This document shows, in pieces, positions 32,760-43,210 of a stretch of 64,000 bases of DNA. The position numbers and the translations under genes were made by a program. Under the pieces are notes generated by a model. That model searched no databases. It saw only the letters and a list, made by a program, of their open reading frames with translations, and was not told where the DNA came from. Source of the DNA: Sthenelais limicola (taxonomy: Eukaryota; Annelida; Polychaeta; Phyllodocida; Sigalionidae); assembly GCA_942159475.1 (NCBI GenBank), contig OW804097.1, positions 53,588,986 through 53,652,985 on the forward strand. The letters are read 5' to 3'. Every line of letters begins with the position of its first letter. Position 1 is the stretch's first letter.

Positions 32760-34840
32760 CCTGATCCTGTCTGATCACTTTACCACCGACGCACACAAAT
32801 TCTATATTTCATCCCCAATATACAACACCAGACTCACTGATTGATGCAATTCCCCCAGACAGTTTGGTTACCTAGCTAGGAAGTTAAGGATTTTACACTT
32901 ATACCGGTTCATAGTAGGCTATTCACATGATGTCACCCCAGTCAGTGGCTAACTCCACTGGCAGCCATATTGTGTGTCTATGCAGAGAGTGGTGGGCACT
33001 ATAGAGCAACAGCCTTTCCCGTTTCAAGGGTTAAAAGATCATGAAACACTAAAAACTGACTATCTAATAATAACCTATCAGCATACTTTATATTACATTC
33101 ACTAAAACTTTTGGGGTGAAAACTGCCGGAAAATGGCATTTTCGAGTCCAGCTAACATTCACAAGGTGAGCCACAGCCAGCACCGTGACTTCAGTGAATA
33201 CTATCATAGAAACTCTATTATGATAGGAATATAGTGATTCTAGATTAAAGAGCCAGAAAAATCATCTTTCGTAATGTCTCCGCCCCCTGGTGTACAACGG
33301 GTAAACCACAAAGTAGGGTGAGTTATCCAAATGAGGGATACAGCGCACATGGTGATACACACCAGTTTTTAGCTCCTTAGATCCTTAATCTTGCATTTTA
33401 TATTATCAGTCGACCAGAGGTGTGTGGCACCAGAGTATCGTCACAATTTGATGGGAATGAGGGGAAGTCTTGGGCTATTTACCCACTTTTACTTTTATAA
33501 ATATGGATTCTTTTTGTAGATTGAGACTGTCAACACCCTACCTGCTTCCCTCTCCCTCCTCCCGTCTCCCGACGCATTAAAATCATTTCGTTTTAGTCTT
33601 AAATCCATGTGCAAACCATCGCCGATATAGGGCACTGCTCTTGCACATTAACCGAGTAGCCTAACATTTGCCGAGTAACGCTTGCAAGCTGCATTCCCAT
33701 TGGCTGAACACTGTGGCCTGAGGCTGGCCGAAGGTTGATGAAATGTGTCATGTGATTGGTCCATTTGCTATCTCCATAAAAACCTGAGTGTTCCTGAGGG
33801 TGCCTTGTTCGCTTGCCATGTGTTTGTATGCATGAAAAGTCAATCAAAGCTGTTGGGAATAGGGATTGGGAAATCGGTTATAATACAGTTTTGGTACGAG
33901 CAAGACCCTGTTGTATTGGGGGTATTCTCACGGTAAGGCTTATCCCTAGGCCTGGAGACATTGTTTCTGGCGATCGGAAGTCGGGAAGTGGCATTTTAAC
34001 ACGATCGAGGGTGGTCCGGATTATAAATGGTAAATCCTGATAGTCAGTGGGCATGGCTAAAATTTTACGTGCTATGCCTAGGCATATATTCTATGTCAAA
34101 TGACGCTTTATTATATAGTATTCTAGGATTAAGTCTTCGAGATCATCCAGACTCTGTTGGAGAACTACCGATCGATAAATTGGAATTTGATAAATCTGTC
34201 AAAACGAAGTTTGAGGAGTTCGAGATCGAGTTCAAGTCAAGATACTTTATATCAAATTACTTATGTGAGAATGGCAGCAAGAATTTTCTATGGGCTAAGT
34301 AGGCTAAATGTAAAAGATGGGTGGGGGTGACGACAGTTAAGGTACGGCCAGTGTGTTAAATTGCAGGGGGGGGGGGGGGGAGAGAGAATGAGAACATATA
34401 GATATTGTTGGGTGTGTCTTTTTCTAAGAGAGTTTGTGAATTACATTTGAATGTAAATTCCGAAGAATTGTATATTCACACCTAACAAATGGAACCAATG
34501 TTAAATCCCTAGTGCCTGGTCGAAATATGATGTTAGTAATAATGTTTGCAGATACAAGTTAACCAGGGATTTGCATGTCTGTCACCTTAAATCTCGAATC
34601 GTATGGAATTGTGGGAGTTGTATGTCAGTCTAAAAGCTATGGAAAACATGTTATGTTCAGCATGGAATATTTAACAGTGATCTCATGTAGCCATGTGTTT
34701 GACATGTTTCCATAAAACAAGACTTTAAATCTTTCCCATGATGCATTTGTTTTTATATATCATTAAAAAATTGATGGAAAAGCAACTCAACAAAAACAGT
34801 CATGGGAACGAATCAAGTTGGTATTTTGTAGGTTTATTGG
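32760..34840. other. Unassigned stretch
   Basis: A frame at 34027-34302 (+, 91 codons) has a protein-like charged end (KLEFDKSVKTKFEEFEIEFK) but no recognisable family; it could be a host exon or chance. A G15 tract lies at 34366-34380, inside the stretch that leads to the Penelope-like element. Confidence 0.35.
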
Positions 34841-34843
34841 CGT

Positions 34844-34882
34844 TCCTGACGCGTTTCGCCTTTCTTGGGCTTCATCAGAGGA
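34844..34882 (-). ncRNA. Hammerhead ribozyme core (type I) of a Penelope-like element
   Basis: The minus strand reads UCCU-CUGAUGA-A-GCC-CAAGAAA-GGC-GAAA-CGCG-UC-AGGA. All conserved core parts are present: CUGAUGA, GAAA, stem II (GCC/GGC, 3 bp with one unpaired A), and stem I (UCCU/AGGA, 4 bp). Stem III would be the self-complementary CGCG and the cleavage site follows UC, between 34848 and 34847. A palindromic stem III is too short to fold alone but can pair between two molecules, as described for Penelope-like hammerheads. It lies ~240 bases downstream of the zinc-finger ORF of the element. Confidence 0.7.
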
Positions 34883-35118
34883 TGGTGATTTACATACAAA
34901 TGGTGGCTTATATTAAAAAATGAGCAAATTGGATCAACATGTAAAGTTATGGTCTCATCTTAGTTTGGTATGAATTAAGTAAAGTTAGCATCTTGGGTCC
35001 ATTGTCTTTTCCTCTTAGTTTCGTATAAAGTGAAAAAATTGACAAAATTCTCTCAAATCTTCAGGAGAGTTCATAAAATTATCCTAAAAAATTTATCCGT
35101 CATACATTGTATGAAAAG

Positions 35119-36467
35119 TTAGTTTATCGAGAGTTCCTTTCCAGAAATCCTCGTCTTTCCATGGCAGTCCGCATGGCTGTGGCTACTGCCTGATCTGCCT
35201 TCTTGGTCATTATATAATAGATCAAATAAGATCTCACTTGTGCGGATATGCGTCCTTCTTGGTAGATCGTAGTGTCTGGGGGTTGGGTCATATTTCGGGT
35301 GAGGACGTGGGTGGGGCACATCTCTTGGGATGTATCTTTCAACGTCTCTCCTTGGAGGGTGGGTGTGTTCTGGGCGGGGGTTTGGGAGGACCCTGGTATG
35401 GGGGGCCTCTTGGGGTTTCCTTGTTATCTCCTTCGGGGGTGATGGCTTTTTGGGTGAGGAACTGCTGGTCTTGGTGGAGGTGGAAGAGCAACTCCCTGGG
35501 GAGCTACTCTCTGTCCCACTGCTGGGGGGACTGGTCTTGGGTGTTGAGATGGCGGGTTCGTCTGTGTTGACGGTTTTGTCAGGGAGGGTTGTGGTCACGG
35601 GTTTATTGCCTTCGTCTTCAGAGCTGGAATCATCCGAAAGAACGAGGTCAAGTTCTAATAATTCTGTTACGTTTAGGTTGGTTGATTTGCCAGATGATGT
35701 CGATGGTTGGGGTTTGGTTGGGTCTGGTTTGGCTGGTTGGGGGGAGTCTGTGATTAAGATGGGCATTGAGGGTTTGTTCAGGGCGTTCATTTTGTTATGA
35801 ACAATGCGGTTAAGCGGGTGTTCGGTCCTGGGTTTTTTTCTAATAGTTGGATCTACGTCAGTCAGGGTGAGGTATGGTAATAATGGAGCGTTTAACTGGG
35901 GCAGATTTGATCGTGCGATCAGGTTCAATCTTACTGGCCTGCCTCGTAGTTGCCTGGTCCAGTGTTTTAATCGGAGATATCCTCCGCTCTGGGGGCAAGA
36001 TGGGTATCAGTTTGTACTCGGGTTTGTTCCGGTCCCCTTCCTTCTGAGGGGTTAGTGGTGTGGTGGCTTTGTTCGGGGTGCTGGTTTTGATGGTGCCTAC
36101 CTCCGGTTGAGCGCTGCTTGCTGCTGCAAAAAGGAGGGCCTTTGTAAATGATACGGAATTTTACCCCGTGTGGACCGGCTTTTTCCCATTTAGACAAGTC
36201 ATAGTAGTCACTTTCAAACTTAGATTGTTTTTTCTCGGGTTTCTTTACTGCTATTTTAGGCGGGGTGGCAGTTACGAGTTCATGGGCCTTAGTCTGGTGT
36301 CGTTTAAGATTGTGGTTGCTGCTGAAGTGCTTATCGCATATTACGCAAGGGAACCTACCTCTAGTGTCCCCTGAGAAGTCCATGTGTTTTGCATTCAAAA
36401 GGCTCAGTAGTGCCTTTTGGTTGTTAAACCAACCGTTGCACAAGTTGCATCTCACGATGGAAGTCAT
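35119..36467 (-). pseudogene. Zinc-finger ORF (ORF1-like) of the Penelope-like element, frameshifted
   Basis: The minus-strand ATG at 36467 starts a frame with two C2H2-type fingers. In the first ('CNLCNGWFNNQKALLSLLN...') the first His is replaced by Leu. The second ('CVICDKHFSSNHNLKRHQTK' then AH) is a perfect C-x2-C-x12-H-x4-H. A Lys-rich linker follows. After a frame change near 35950 comes a long Pro/Ser/Thr- and Asp/Glu-rich segment (35928-35119) ending in an Arg/His/Pro-rich region. A TATA box and CCAAT-like sites lie upstream (36573-36600), so this is the start of a transcription unit. It directly follows, on the same strand, the C-terminus of a Penelope-like RT-endonuclease. That is the head-to-tail order expected for partial tandem copies (pseudo-LTR) of such elements. 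Probably a nucleic-acid-binding ORF1; the link to Penelope is by context. Confidence 0.6.
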
Positions 36468-36572
36468 TATTGGTCGGTATTCACAGATCCCCGTGTGTCA
36501 ACAAAGCCGGGTGGTGTTGTTTGTTTATGCAGAGAGGTCTGTTCTGGTTGGCGGTTGCAGTTCAACCCGCGC

Positions 36573-36600
36573 TATTTATACCGCGCGTTGTTATTGGTTG
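36573..36600 (-). promoter_or_regulatory. TATA box and CCAAT-like site before the zinc-finger ORF
   Basis: The minus strand has CCAACCAAT, then GCGCGG-TATAAATAG-CGCGGG about 110 bases before the ATG at 36467. The TATA box sits in a GC-rich frame unlike the AT-rich surroundings. Confidence 0.55.
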
Positions 36601-36626
36601 GTGGTGAGGTCACCATGTGTGCTACG

Positions 36627-37800
36627 TCACCACTTCTTGTTGAGGCCGTGTGGTTGCAGCGTGCCCGCTACACGGATCCATGCTTCCTCCAAGCGGAGGC
36701 GAGTGTTCTTGTTCGACGGGGATGAGTCTAAAATGGTTACGAGCATGTCTTTCTCCTGCACATCACGGTCTAGAAAATGGCAGGGAACTGGTAGTTCTCT
36801 CCGCCTGTAGCGGATATCGTATTTGTGATCTCGTATCCGCTTGTGGAGGGTTCGGCCGGTCTCCCCTATGTACTGCTGATTACAGAAGGGGCATGTGATG
36901 GCGTACACGACCAGCCGGGACGAGCAAGTATTATCACCAACTATTTTGAGCTTTTCTTTCGTTGTGTTGGATATGAACTGTTTGGTGGTCACAACGTTGG
37001 GACAGGTTGTGCATGTGAATCTCATGCACGGCCTACTGCCACTTTTGGGTTTAGGACGGGGGAAAGTGGAGCACGACAATATGTCCTTGAGATTGGGTGC
37101 TTGTTTGTATGCTGTTATCATTCGGATTTTATTGAACCTCTCTAGTTTGGGTTTGTTTCGTACTATTGGTATGCCATGATGTAGGATTCTGTTTATTCTG
37201 ATGTTGGCGGGATTGTATTGTACTATCAGTGGAATTATGGGGTCTGATTCCTTTTTCTTTTGTTGCAGGAGTGTAGTTTGGTCTAGATCTCTAGCCCTTG
37301 CTATTGAAGTTTTGACTTCTGACAGATTGTGAGTACCCAATGCTTGATTTTTTATGGGTAGGGTGGTATGATGAATCATGTAAATATAGATGGGCGTCAG
37401 TGGGTTTGTTGTATAGGCGAGTCTGAAGCTTTCGGTCCTCGCCCACAAATACTTGTGTGTCGAGGAAATTTATCATTTGACTGCTGTATTCCCATGTAAA
37501 CTTGATCTTGTCATGTTGGGTGTTCAGTAATTGGAGATGGTCAATTAATTCGTCTTCTGAGCAACGATAGATGGCGAAGATATCATCAATGAATCTCAGC
37601 CAGGTATGAGGGTGTAGTTCAGAGTTCTCTAGTATTTGTTTTTCCAGTCTGCTCATAAAGATATTAGCTTACGCTGGGGCCATTTTGGTCCCCATTGCCG
37701 TGCCTTCTATCTGGTGGAAGTAATCGTTGTTGAATGTGAAAGTGTTATTCTCAAGTACGAGCCTTGTTAAGATCGCCGCGATATTGGATATTTATATATC
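36627..37800 (-). pseudogene. Penelope-like reverse transcriptase with GIY-YIG endonuclease, 5'-truncated
   Basis: Minus-strand frames join into the C-terminal half of a Penelope-like protein. From 37800: 'FHQIEGTAMGTKMAPA' (RT motif B region, followed by a stop), then 'WLRFIDDIFAIYRCSEDELI' with the catalytic Asp-Asp of motif C, 'IKFTWEYSSQMINFLDT' and 'LYNKPTDAHLYLHDSSYHPT'. After a frameshift near 37400 comes a linker with 'CMRFTCTTCPNVV' (Cys motif), then the GIY-YIG domain 'VVYAITCPFCNQQYIGETGR', 'LHKRIRDHK', 'RLRLEEAWI' and the terminal 'HGLNKKW'. The key Tyr, Arg, Glu and Asn positions of the nuclease are visible. The N-terminal RT fingers are absent beyond 37.8 kb. It is broken by stops and frameshifts and so not functional. 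Confidence 0.88.
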
Positions 37801-38376
37801 ATTTATTTGCACAATATTGGTGAAAAGATCCTTGCATTTTTTCGAAAAGAAAATTGCTAAATATATATATATATATATGTCAGATCTGAACTGAATATAA
37901 TTATATAAAACAAGCATGCATTACAATGGATAGACATGCGTAGTGAGACATGCAAATCCCCTATTGGAACTGTTACAGCAAAAGTATATGAAAAGCTGGT
38001 TCGACGATTGGAATATGTTTGAGGAAGCATGGTCAATAGTTCTTTGTGTATAGTGAAATTAAAATGGAAGGCGCAACGATTTTCTGTCTCTCCAATGAAT
38101 TCTCTGCGCAATCCTCACTTGTCGGTTGATGGGGCTTTTTGAATCACTTTACATTAGATATGCAATGGGCTTCACAATGGCGATGATTTCCCAGAAGCAA
38201 ATCACCATCACATGTTCAGCTTGAACAAAGTAATTGTTGGTAAAGTAGGTTTTGTATTTTACCCGGATCCAGCATTTGGGTCTGATATTTTTATCACAAT
38301 AATTATATTAAATCTAGACGCGTAAAAAGGGGATGGAAATAATTAGGATATTACGGAATGTGTTCTGTTCTCTGCA

Positions 38377-38870
38377 GTCAAGTGTAATGTGGTCTTTTAT
38401 ACTACACTTCTTAATAAATGTATAGAATTGGGGAGGATACCCGATGAATGGAAATCATTCTCTATTACTCTAATTTCGAAGGATGGTGATGTTACTTTAT
38501 TGAATAATTTTAGGGAAATCACTATTGCACCCACAATGGGCAAGATCTTAGAGCGAATGCTATATAGTCGATTATATGATTTCTTAGAAGACTATGTATT
38601 TATTATTCCGACACAATATGGATTTCCAAGGGAGAAGTCAACCCTTGGCGCTATACATATGAGTATTTATACATTTACCACACTTTGGAGAAAGTTATGA
38701 AATGTCTTTCTATATATTATTTTGATATAACACAGACATTTAATACAATATCTTGTAGTAATCCTATCTCAAAATTAAAACATGGGTATGGGACAAATGT
38801 TGGTGAATCTCATAGGTGACCCCCATGGTAGTATTTTTGGCCCATTATTATTCCTAATTGTTTTGCAATG
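38377..38870 (+). pseudogene. LINE reverse transcriptase fragment
   Basis: The plus-strand frame 38389-38700 has 'CIELGRIPDEWKSFSITLIS', 'NNFREITIAPTMGKILERML' and 'IPTQYGFPREKSTLGAI', the N-terminal half of a CR1/Jockey/L2-type reverse transcriptase. After a stop, other frames continue with 'YFDITQTFNTIS' (motif A, with the catalytic Asp in FDIT) and 'GDPHGSIFGPLLFLIV' (motif B). The YxDD motif is missing, cut off near 38870 before a TG/G-rich tract (38893-38918). A non-functional internal fragment. Confidence 0.82.
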
Positions 38871-39289
38871 GTTTTGGGAAGAAAGTTTCTTGGGTGTGTG
38901 TGTGTGGGGGGGGGGGGGCATAGATGAAAAGGGGTTAGGACAAAAGGGTGCCATGCCATAAATGTATATAACAACTGGTACAAAAACTGATCTGGTTTTG
39001 AATAGCAAAAAATGCAAAGTTTCAATTCTTTCAACGAAGTAGAAGTACTTAGAGTTTAGGGGATTGTTTGGTCTACAGACGTTGGAGCCCAACGATGCTA
39101 GGGCCCAACGACACTAGGGCCCACTTTCGACGACGGTAATTAAAACGGTAATTACAAATTATGAACTATTCGAGGTAGCTGTTAACACATGCCTATAACT
39201 ATGAAGGTGTGGGCTGCTGTGTGGAAACTGTGAGGAAGCCGTGCTGTGCGTCTTTTAGTCATACCGCATCCTGGGTGTAACTCAACCAA

Positions 39290-39814
39290 ATGATTTCCAT
39301 TTTTAACGTTGTGGAGAAAATAATGGCAAGTCTTCCGGTCTGGTCTTGGAGAGAGTATAGCGTCTCGTGAGACCCGCTCCCGAGTTCTAACCTCTTTTCT
39401 TTTTCAGGAAATAGTGACAGTCAACGTATACCCAACCCAAGCAAAGGTTACTAACCCAAGAACTTGTGGGACAAATATTTCTGGTGAAAAAGTGGAAGTA
39501 TAGACAATATCGGACCAAACCGCGATTCCAAGGAAACGGTTGGAGGCCATCTTCCCTCCCGTTTCCCGATCATCGCTCAGAACACACACCCAAAGGAGTT
39601 ATTAGTCGTTGATTAATCCACACACAAGAGCAGCTCAAGAATTAACACTAGAAAGAAGACACTGGTCGGAAACAATTCTGCTTATGGACTAAACCCTATA
39701 ATAAGAACTCAAGATAATCACAGACCTTCGACTCGAATCTATCACCCTGGAGCTAATGGCGGCAAAACTAGCCTCATATCCCTAATACAACTGCAAAAAG
39801 AAAAGGTAGAGATA
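39290..39814. other. Probable 5' region of the L1-type element
   Basis: No domain is recognised. One plus-strand frame stays open from about 39614 into ORF1 (…SLIQLQKEKVEIV…) without an ATG, so the ORF1 start is uncertain. Confidence 0.35.
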
Positions 39815-40463
39815 GTGGAATCACCTGAATCAAAACTGAGCAAAGCGCCTAGAACTAATGAGCCCGTGGAAAAGTTAGAAGATATGACTGGTATCAAGGA
39901 AAATATGAGCAGCGAAGCCAATCTTACCCCAAAAATCACAACCAAGGAGGATGATGGGGAACCTCCTAAGATCGCAAAAGCAGAAAAGGGCTTAAAGCAA
40001 CTTGTTCAAACCATGATTAGAGAGAGAGCCGAGAGTAACCTGAAAACCGATAAGAATTTCTCTGATGAATATAAAAGAAAGGCTGAGAATGCTGGAAGAA
40101 GAAATGGCTGCTGTTAGAGAGGCCAGGTCTGAAACTGTCGCAAGAGATACTGACTATCTGGACAAAGAATGGAGGGAAAGAGACAGGGACATACAGCTGA
40201 TTGAAAGAGAAACAAAGAATCTCCTCTTCATGGGGCTAAAATCTGACGAAAAAGACCCCCCTGAAATTCTAGATGAGAGAGTCATGCTCGTAATCGAAGA
40301 TTGTTTAGCCTTATCAAACATAAAAATCGTGAGAATCTCAAAGGTTAGCTGGAGACCAGACGGTCCACTCAAAGTGGAATTTGAGTCTCTGGAACATGCA
40401 ACAAAGGTTTACCTTGTCAGATCGAGGCTCAAACAGTATAACGAGTGCAGTAAGGATAGCTAA
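39815..40463 (+). pseudogene. L1-type ORF1, N-terminal part: coiled coil and RRM
   Basis: An open frame covering 39815-40117 (acidic, Lys/Glu-rich; 39815 is GTG, so the true start is upstream) passes by a frameshift near 40080 into 40065-40463. The second frame has a Glu/Arg-rich coiled coil ('ERLRMLEEEMAAVREARSET', 'KEWRERDRDIQLIERET'). Then comes an RRM-like domain: 'KNLLFMGLKSDEKDP', 'RISKVSWRPDGPLKVEFESL' and 'VYLVRSRLK'. Coiled coil plus RRM is the known layout of L1 ORF1 (Transposase_22 type), an RNA-binding chaperone that coats the element's RNA. It continues after another frameshift into the C-terminal domain and the NADAR-like domain. ORF2 of the same element follows at 43.2 kb. Confidence 0.75.
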
Positions 40464-41084
40464 GGATGGTAGGTCCATATGGCCATTAGGAAGGACACAC
40501 CCTTAATTGTGAGGCAGAGACTCGCAAGGGTCTGCACCATTGTAGCCGCCGCCTCACTTGATAGCGATAAATACAGAGTTGAAAATTACGGTCAAAACAT
40601 TAAGATAAATGGCATCTTTTACAGGCATGACCAGTTAAAGGCTGTACCTAGGGAGCTGCTACTTTCATCCCTAACCAAGAGGCAGGATGATCACGCCATG
40701 GTTTTCTTTACGGCAGAGAACCCGGTGTCAAATCATTACTGCGCCCCCTTCACTCTAGAAAGCCACCAATTCGATAACTTCGAACAATGCCTATATTATA
40801 ACAAGGCCAAAATCATGGGAGACCCAGAAAAACCTGCTATGGCGCTCAACACAAAAGACCCGATGGCGTGTAAATGCTTCATGTCTGCAATTCATGATGA
40901 AAATGGGCTTTGGGCCCAACACTGCGAGGAAGTCATACTCAAGCACGATATCCACATACACGTTGACCGTCCGCTGAGCGGTCACCGTCGGACGGTTACC
41001 CTAGCGACCGCTCGACGTGCAAGTGGATACCACAGTCACCGTCGAGCAGTCGAGTCCTCCCGTCCGACGGTCCCTCGACGGGAC

Positions 41085-41128
41085 ACCCTCCCGTCCATAT
41101 CTAAAATTTTAGATTTGGACGGGAGGGT
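41085..41128. repeat. Subterminal hairpin, 12-bp GC arms with an AT palindrome core
   Basis: ACCCTCCCGTCC and GGACGGGAGGGT flank a 20-base AT-rich centre that contains the perfect palindrome TCTAAAATTTTAGA. It occupies the position held by the 25-bp-arm hairpin in the 48.8 kb arm. Confidence 0.9.
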
Positions 41129-41639
41129 CACCGTCCGACGGGACCCCACCCAAAAAAATGTTTTGGGCTTTTGTTTTTTTTTGCCATAAAAAGTGTTCTT
41201 ATGGTAGGAGTACATTGTCTTGACGTGTTGAAGTACTTTGGAGTACCTTAGTACAATGATTCGTTTGAAATTATGTAGATTAATTTATACGATTTTGTTT
41301 ACTTGTGCACTGTACCAAATTTTAAGACTGGTTTTAATAAGATTCTTAGACAAATTAGAAATTAATCACTCTGGCGATATATTTTCCTAAATTATAATTA
41401 TTTTTTAGGATTCTTTTGTCTAAAATGTTTAGATTATTATGACTGCTAATGAAATATCAATGTAAAGAGCTAAAGAATAATTCTTGTCATTAAGATGAGA
41501 GGTTTGGGGGTTATATTTCCTGAAAATATATATTCTCCTCTATATTCTAAAATAATTAACATAGGGTTAGCAAAATGACCGCAGTCTTGCAAGATCAGGG
41601 AAAATATTCAGACCAGTAAAGGAATAAAATAAATCTTCT

Positions 41640-41890
41640 CTCCATTTCCAGGTTGCTTCAACCTGGAATGATTTACCTCTTGGAATTCAATATTTACAAG
41701 ACCATGAACAATTTAAAAAAGAAATAAAAAAGTTCTATTTAGATTTTAAAAAAAACACAAAAAAACCCCAATAATCTGCTTGCTCGGCCTCTCTCTCTTT
41801 GTCCGTCTGTCCTCTAGAATTGTTTCATTTATATTATTGTTTGTTTTAATTTTTATTGTAAGCTCTCATACATGTATGATATTTTCAGCC
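41640..41890 (+). pseudogene. LINE ORF2 C-terminal end plus 3' region
   Basis: The translation near 41650 gives 'VASTWNDLPLGIQYLQDHEQ' and 'FKKEIKKFYLDF' followed by a stop, the Trp-Asn-x-Leu-Pro...Phe-Lys-x-x-(Leu/Ile)-Lys motif that ends many CR1/RTE/Jockey-type LINE ORF2 proteins. It lies inside the 1.85 kb element. Confidence 0.6.
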
Positions 41891-43210
41891 TATGTTTATG
41901 TTTAAAAAGAAAAAAAGACGTTACCTTGATATACATCTTAATTACAACATCAATTAGAAGCAGATCATACAAAATTACAAGTCTATATGTCCATAACGAA
42001 CATCTACCTTCAGAATTATCACATACATATATTTAAATAAGATACATTAATTATATAAGGAAGATATTGATATACAGCATGTTTTTGGGATTTGGGATTT
42101 TGGGGATGTAGTAAGGAAATATTCCTTTTCATCCATCATTATTGTCTATTTTTCTCATTTTCTCATATTTATGCAGTCAATCCATATACCAGAACGTATG
42201 TAATTTCAATTTGAAACCCCAACCACTAGGTCGTCCATTTTTCAAGTATAATGTGTAATTTTGCCTATATAGATCACGGCAGATTGCCTTGAAAATCACC
42301 TGAATTAACTTTTGGGTGAAGTGTTCGTCTGCAATTTTTCTGTTAAATGTGAATATAAAATTCTTTAAAAAAATATAATGTGATGTGTTCCGGGAGAATG
42401 AGTCACAAGTCGCAAAAATGGATTTTGAGATATCATCATATTTGAAAAGATGAGATCGAGCAGCAAGTTAATGCAACAAATAATTACTTATATATCTTAA
42501 GTTTAATATTTTTATTTTTGAGAATATAATTTTAATAATGTCTCGAGCTCTGGGTGGATATTACTAATAAAGTAGCTAAATGTACTCTATAGGATGAGCT
42601 CTGAAGGGCATAGATATATATTTAATACACAATCTTGACATCAACATCTGGCACATTTGGACGTGCAAGTAGATACCGGGGACCGTCCTCAGCCACCGTC
42701 CGTTCTAGCCACCGTCGGACGGTGGCCATGGTTGGACGGTCGGCGGTCGACGGTAGTACCAATTGGACGTGTAAGTGGATACGCTATTTAAAAGCGATAA
42801 GAGCCAAGACTCGTCAACATGAAGTCATCAGAGAATTCCTTGTCCTAACTGGGGACAGGCAGATCGGAGAGGCATCCTCTTACGATAACGTTTGGGGCAT
42901 CGATAGAGGACTAAGTGACCCCGATGTTCTGAAACACAACCTCTGGCCCACCAAGGGCAACCTCCTGGGTCAAACTTGGATGAAGGTCAGGTCGGAGATC
43001 GTAAAGAAGAGAATCCCAGACACAAACAATCTTGGACAAGTGGCCGATGGTAAAGACCAAGACCAGAACAAGAAACAGACCATGGCAGCCGACCAACAGA
43101 ACACCGATAACCACGCCGCGACAAACACTGAAGAGGAAATGGAAGCTGTTGACACATAAACTCTCAGTATAAGCAAAGTTGATAAAAAAATGTGAACTCA
43201 AAAACGACCC

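Larger units (their letters stand above)
40942..42786 (+). mobile_element. 1.85 kb non-autonomous DNA element with structured termini
   Basis: The insert splits the NADAR-like frame. The left end reads AAGCACGATATCCACATACA; the right end, reverse complemented, reads AGCGTATCCACTTACACG. These match the AAGCGCGATATCCACTTGCA terminus of the 8.47/48.97 kb arms. Both ends carry arrays of ACCGTCCGACGG-type interrupted palindromes plus a second copy of the GTGCAAGTGGATACC motif. Flanking host bases (TACTCAAG left, TATTTAAAA right) suggest a degenerate 8-9 bp target duplication. The interior is AT-rich with a LINE 3' fragment and no transposase. Confidence 0.8.
40479..43159 (+). pseudogene. L1-type ORF1, C-terminal domain fused to a NADAR (YbiA/DUF1768-like) domain, interrupted
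   Basis: The frame 40479-40943 begins with an L1 ORF1-like C-terminal domain ('MAIRKDTPLIVRQRLARV', then 'YGQNIKINGIFYRHDQLKAV'). It continues, without a stop, into a NADAR-like fold: 'MVFFTAENPVSNHYCAPFTL', 'FDNFEQCLYYNKAKIMGD', 'ENGLWAQHCEEVILK'. A 1.85 kb DNA element breaks it there. Beyond the insert (42790-43159) it resumes in register with 'AIRAKTRQHEVIREFLVLTG', 'DRQIGEASSYDNVWGIDRGL' and 'KGNLLGQTWMKVRSEI', then a charged tail ending at a stop. These are the family's conserved stretches: Ser-Asn near the start, Glu-Gln and Lys-Ala, the Leu-x-x-Thr-Gly...Glu-Ala-Ser, and Asp-x-x-Trp-Gly-Ile. NADAR proteins are NAD/ADP-ribose-linked enzymes, some shown to remove ADP-ribose from nucleic acid. 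Fusion to a retrotransposon ORF1 is the notable point. It is inactive here. Confidence 0.8.

Noticed and set aside
34027..34302. 91-codon frame as a host gene
   Set aside because: Protein-like charged segment but no family match and no splice or start context that decides it.
35330..35800. 156-codon plus-strand frame, Gly/Val/Leu-rich
   Set aside because: Shadow of the Pro/Ser-rich minus-strand ORF of the Penelope-like element.
36265..36810. 181-codon plus-strand frame
   Set aside because: Antisense to the zinc-finger ORF and the RT-endonuclease end; no domain of its own.
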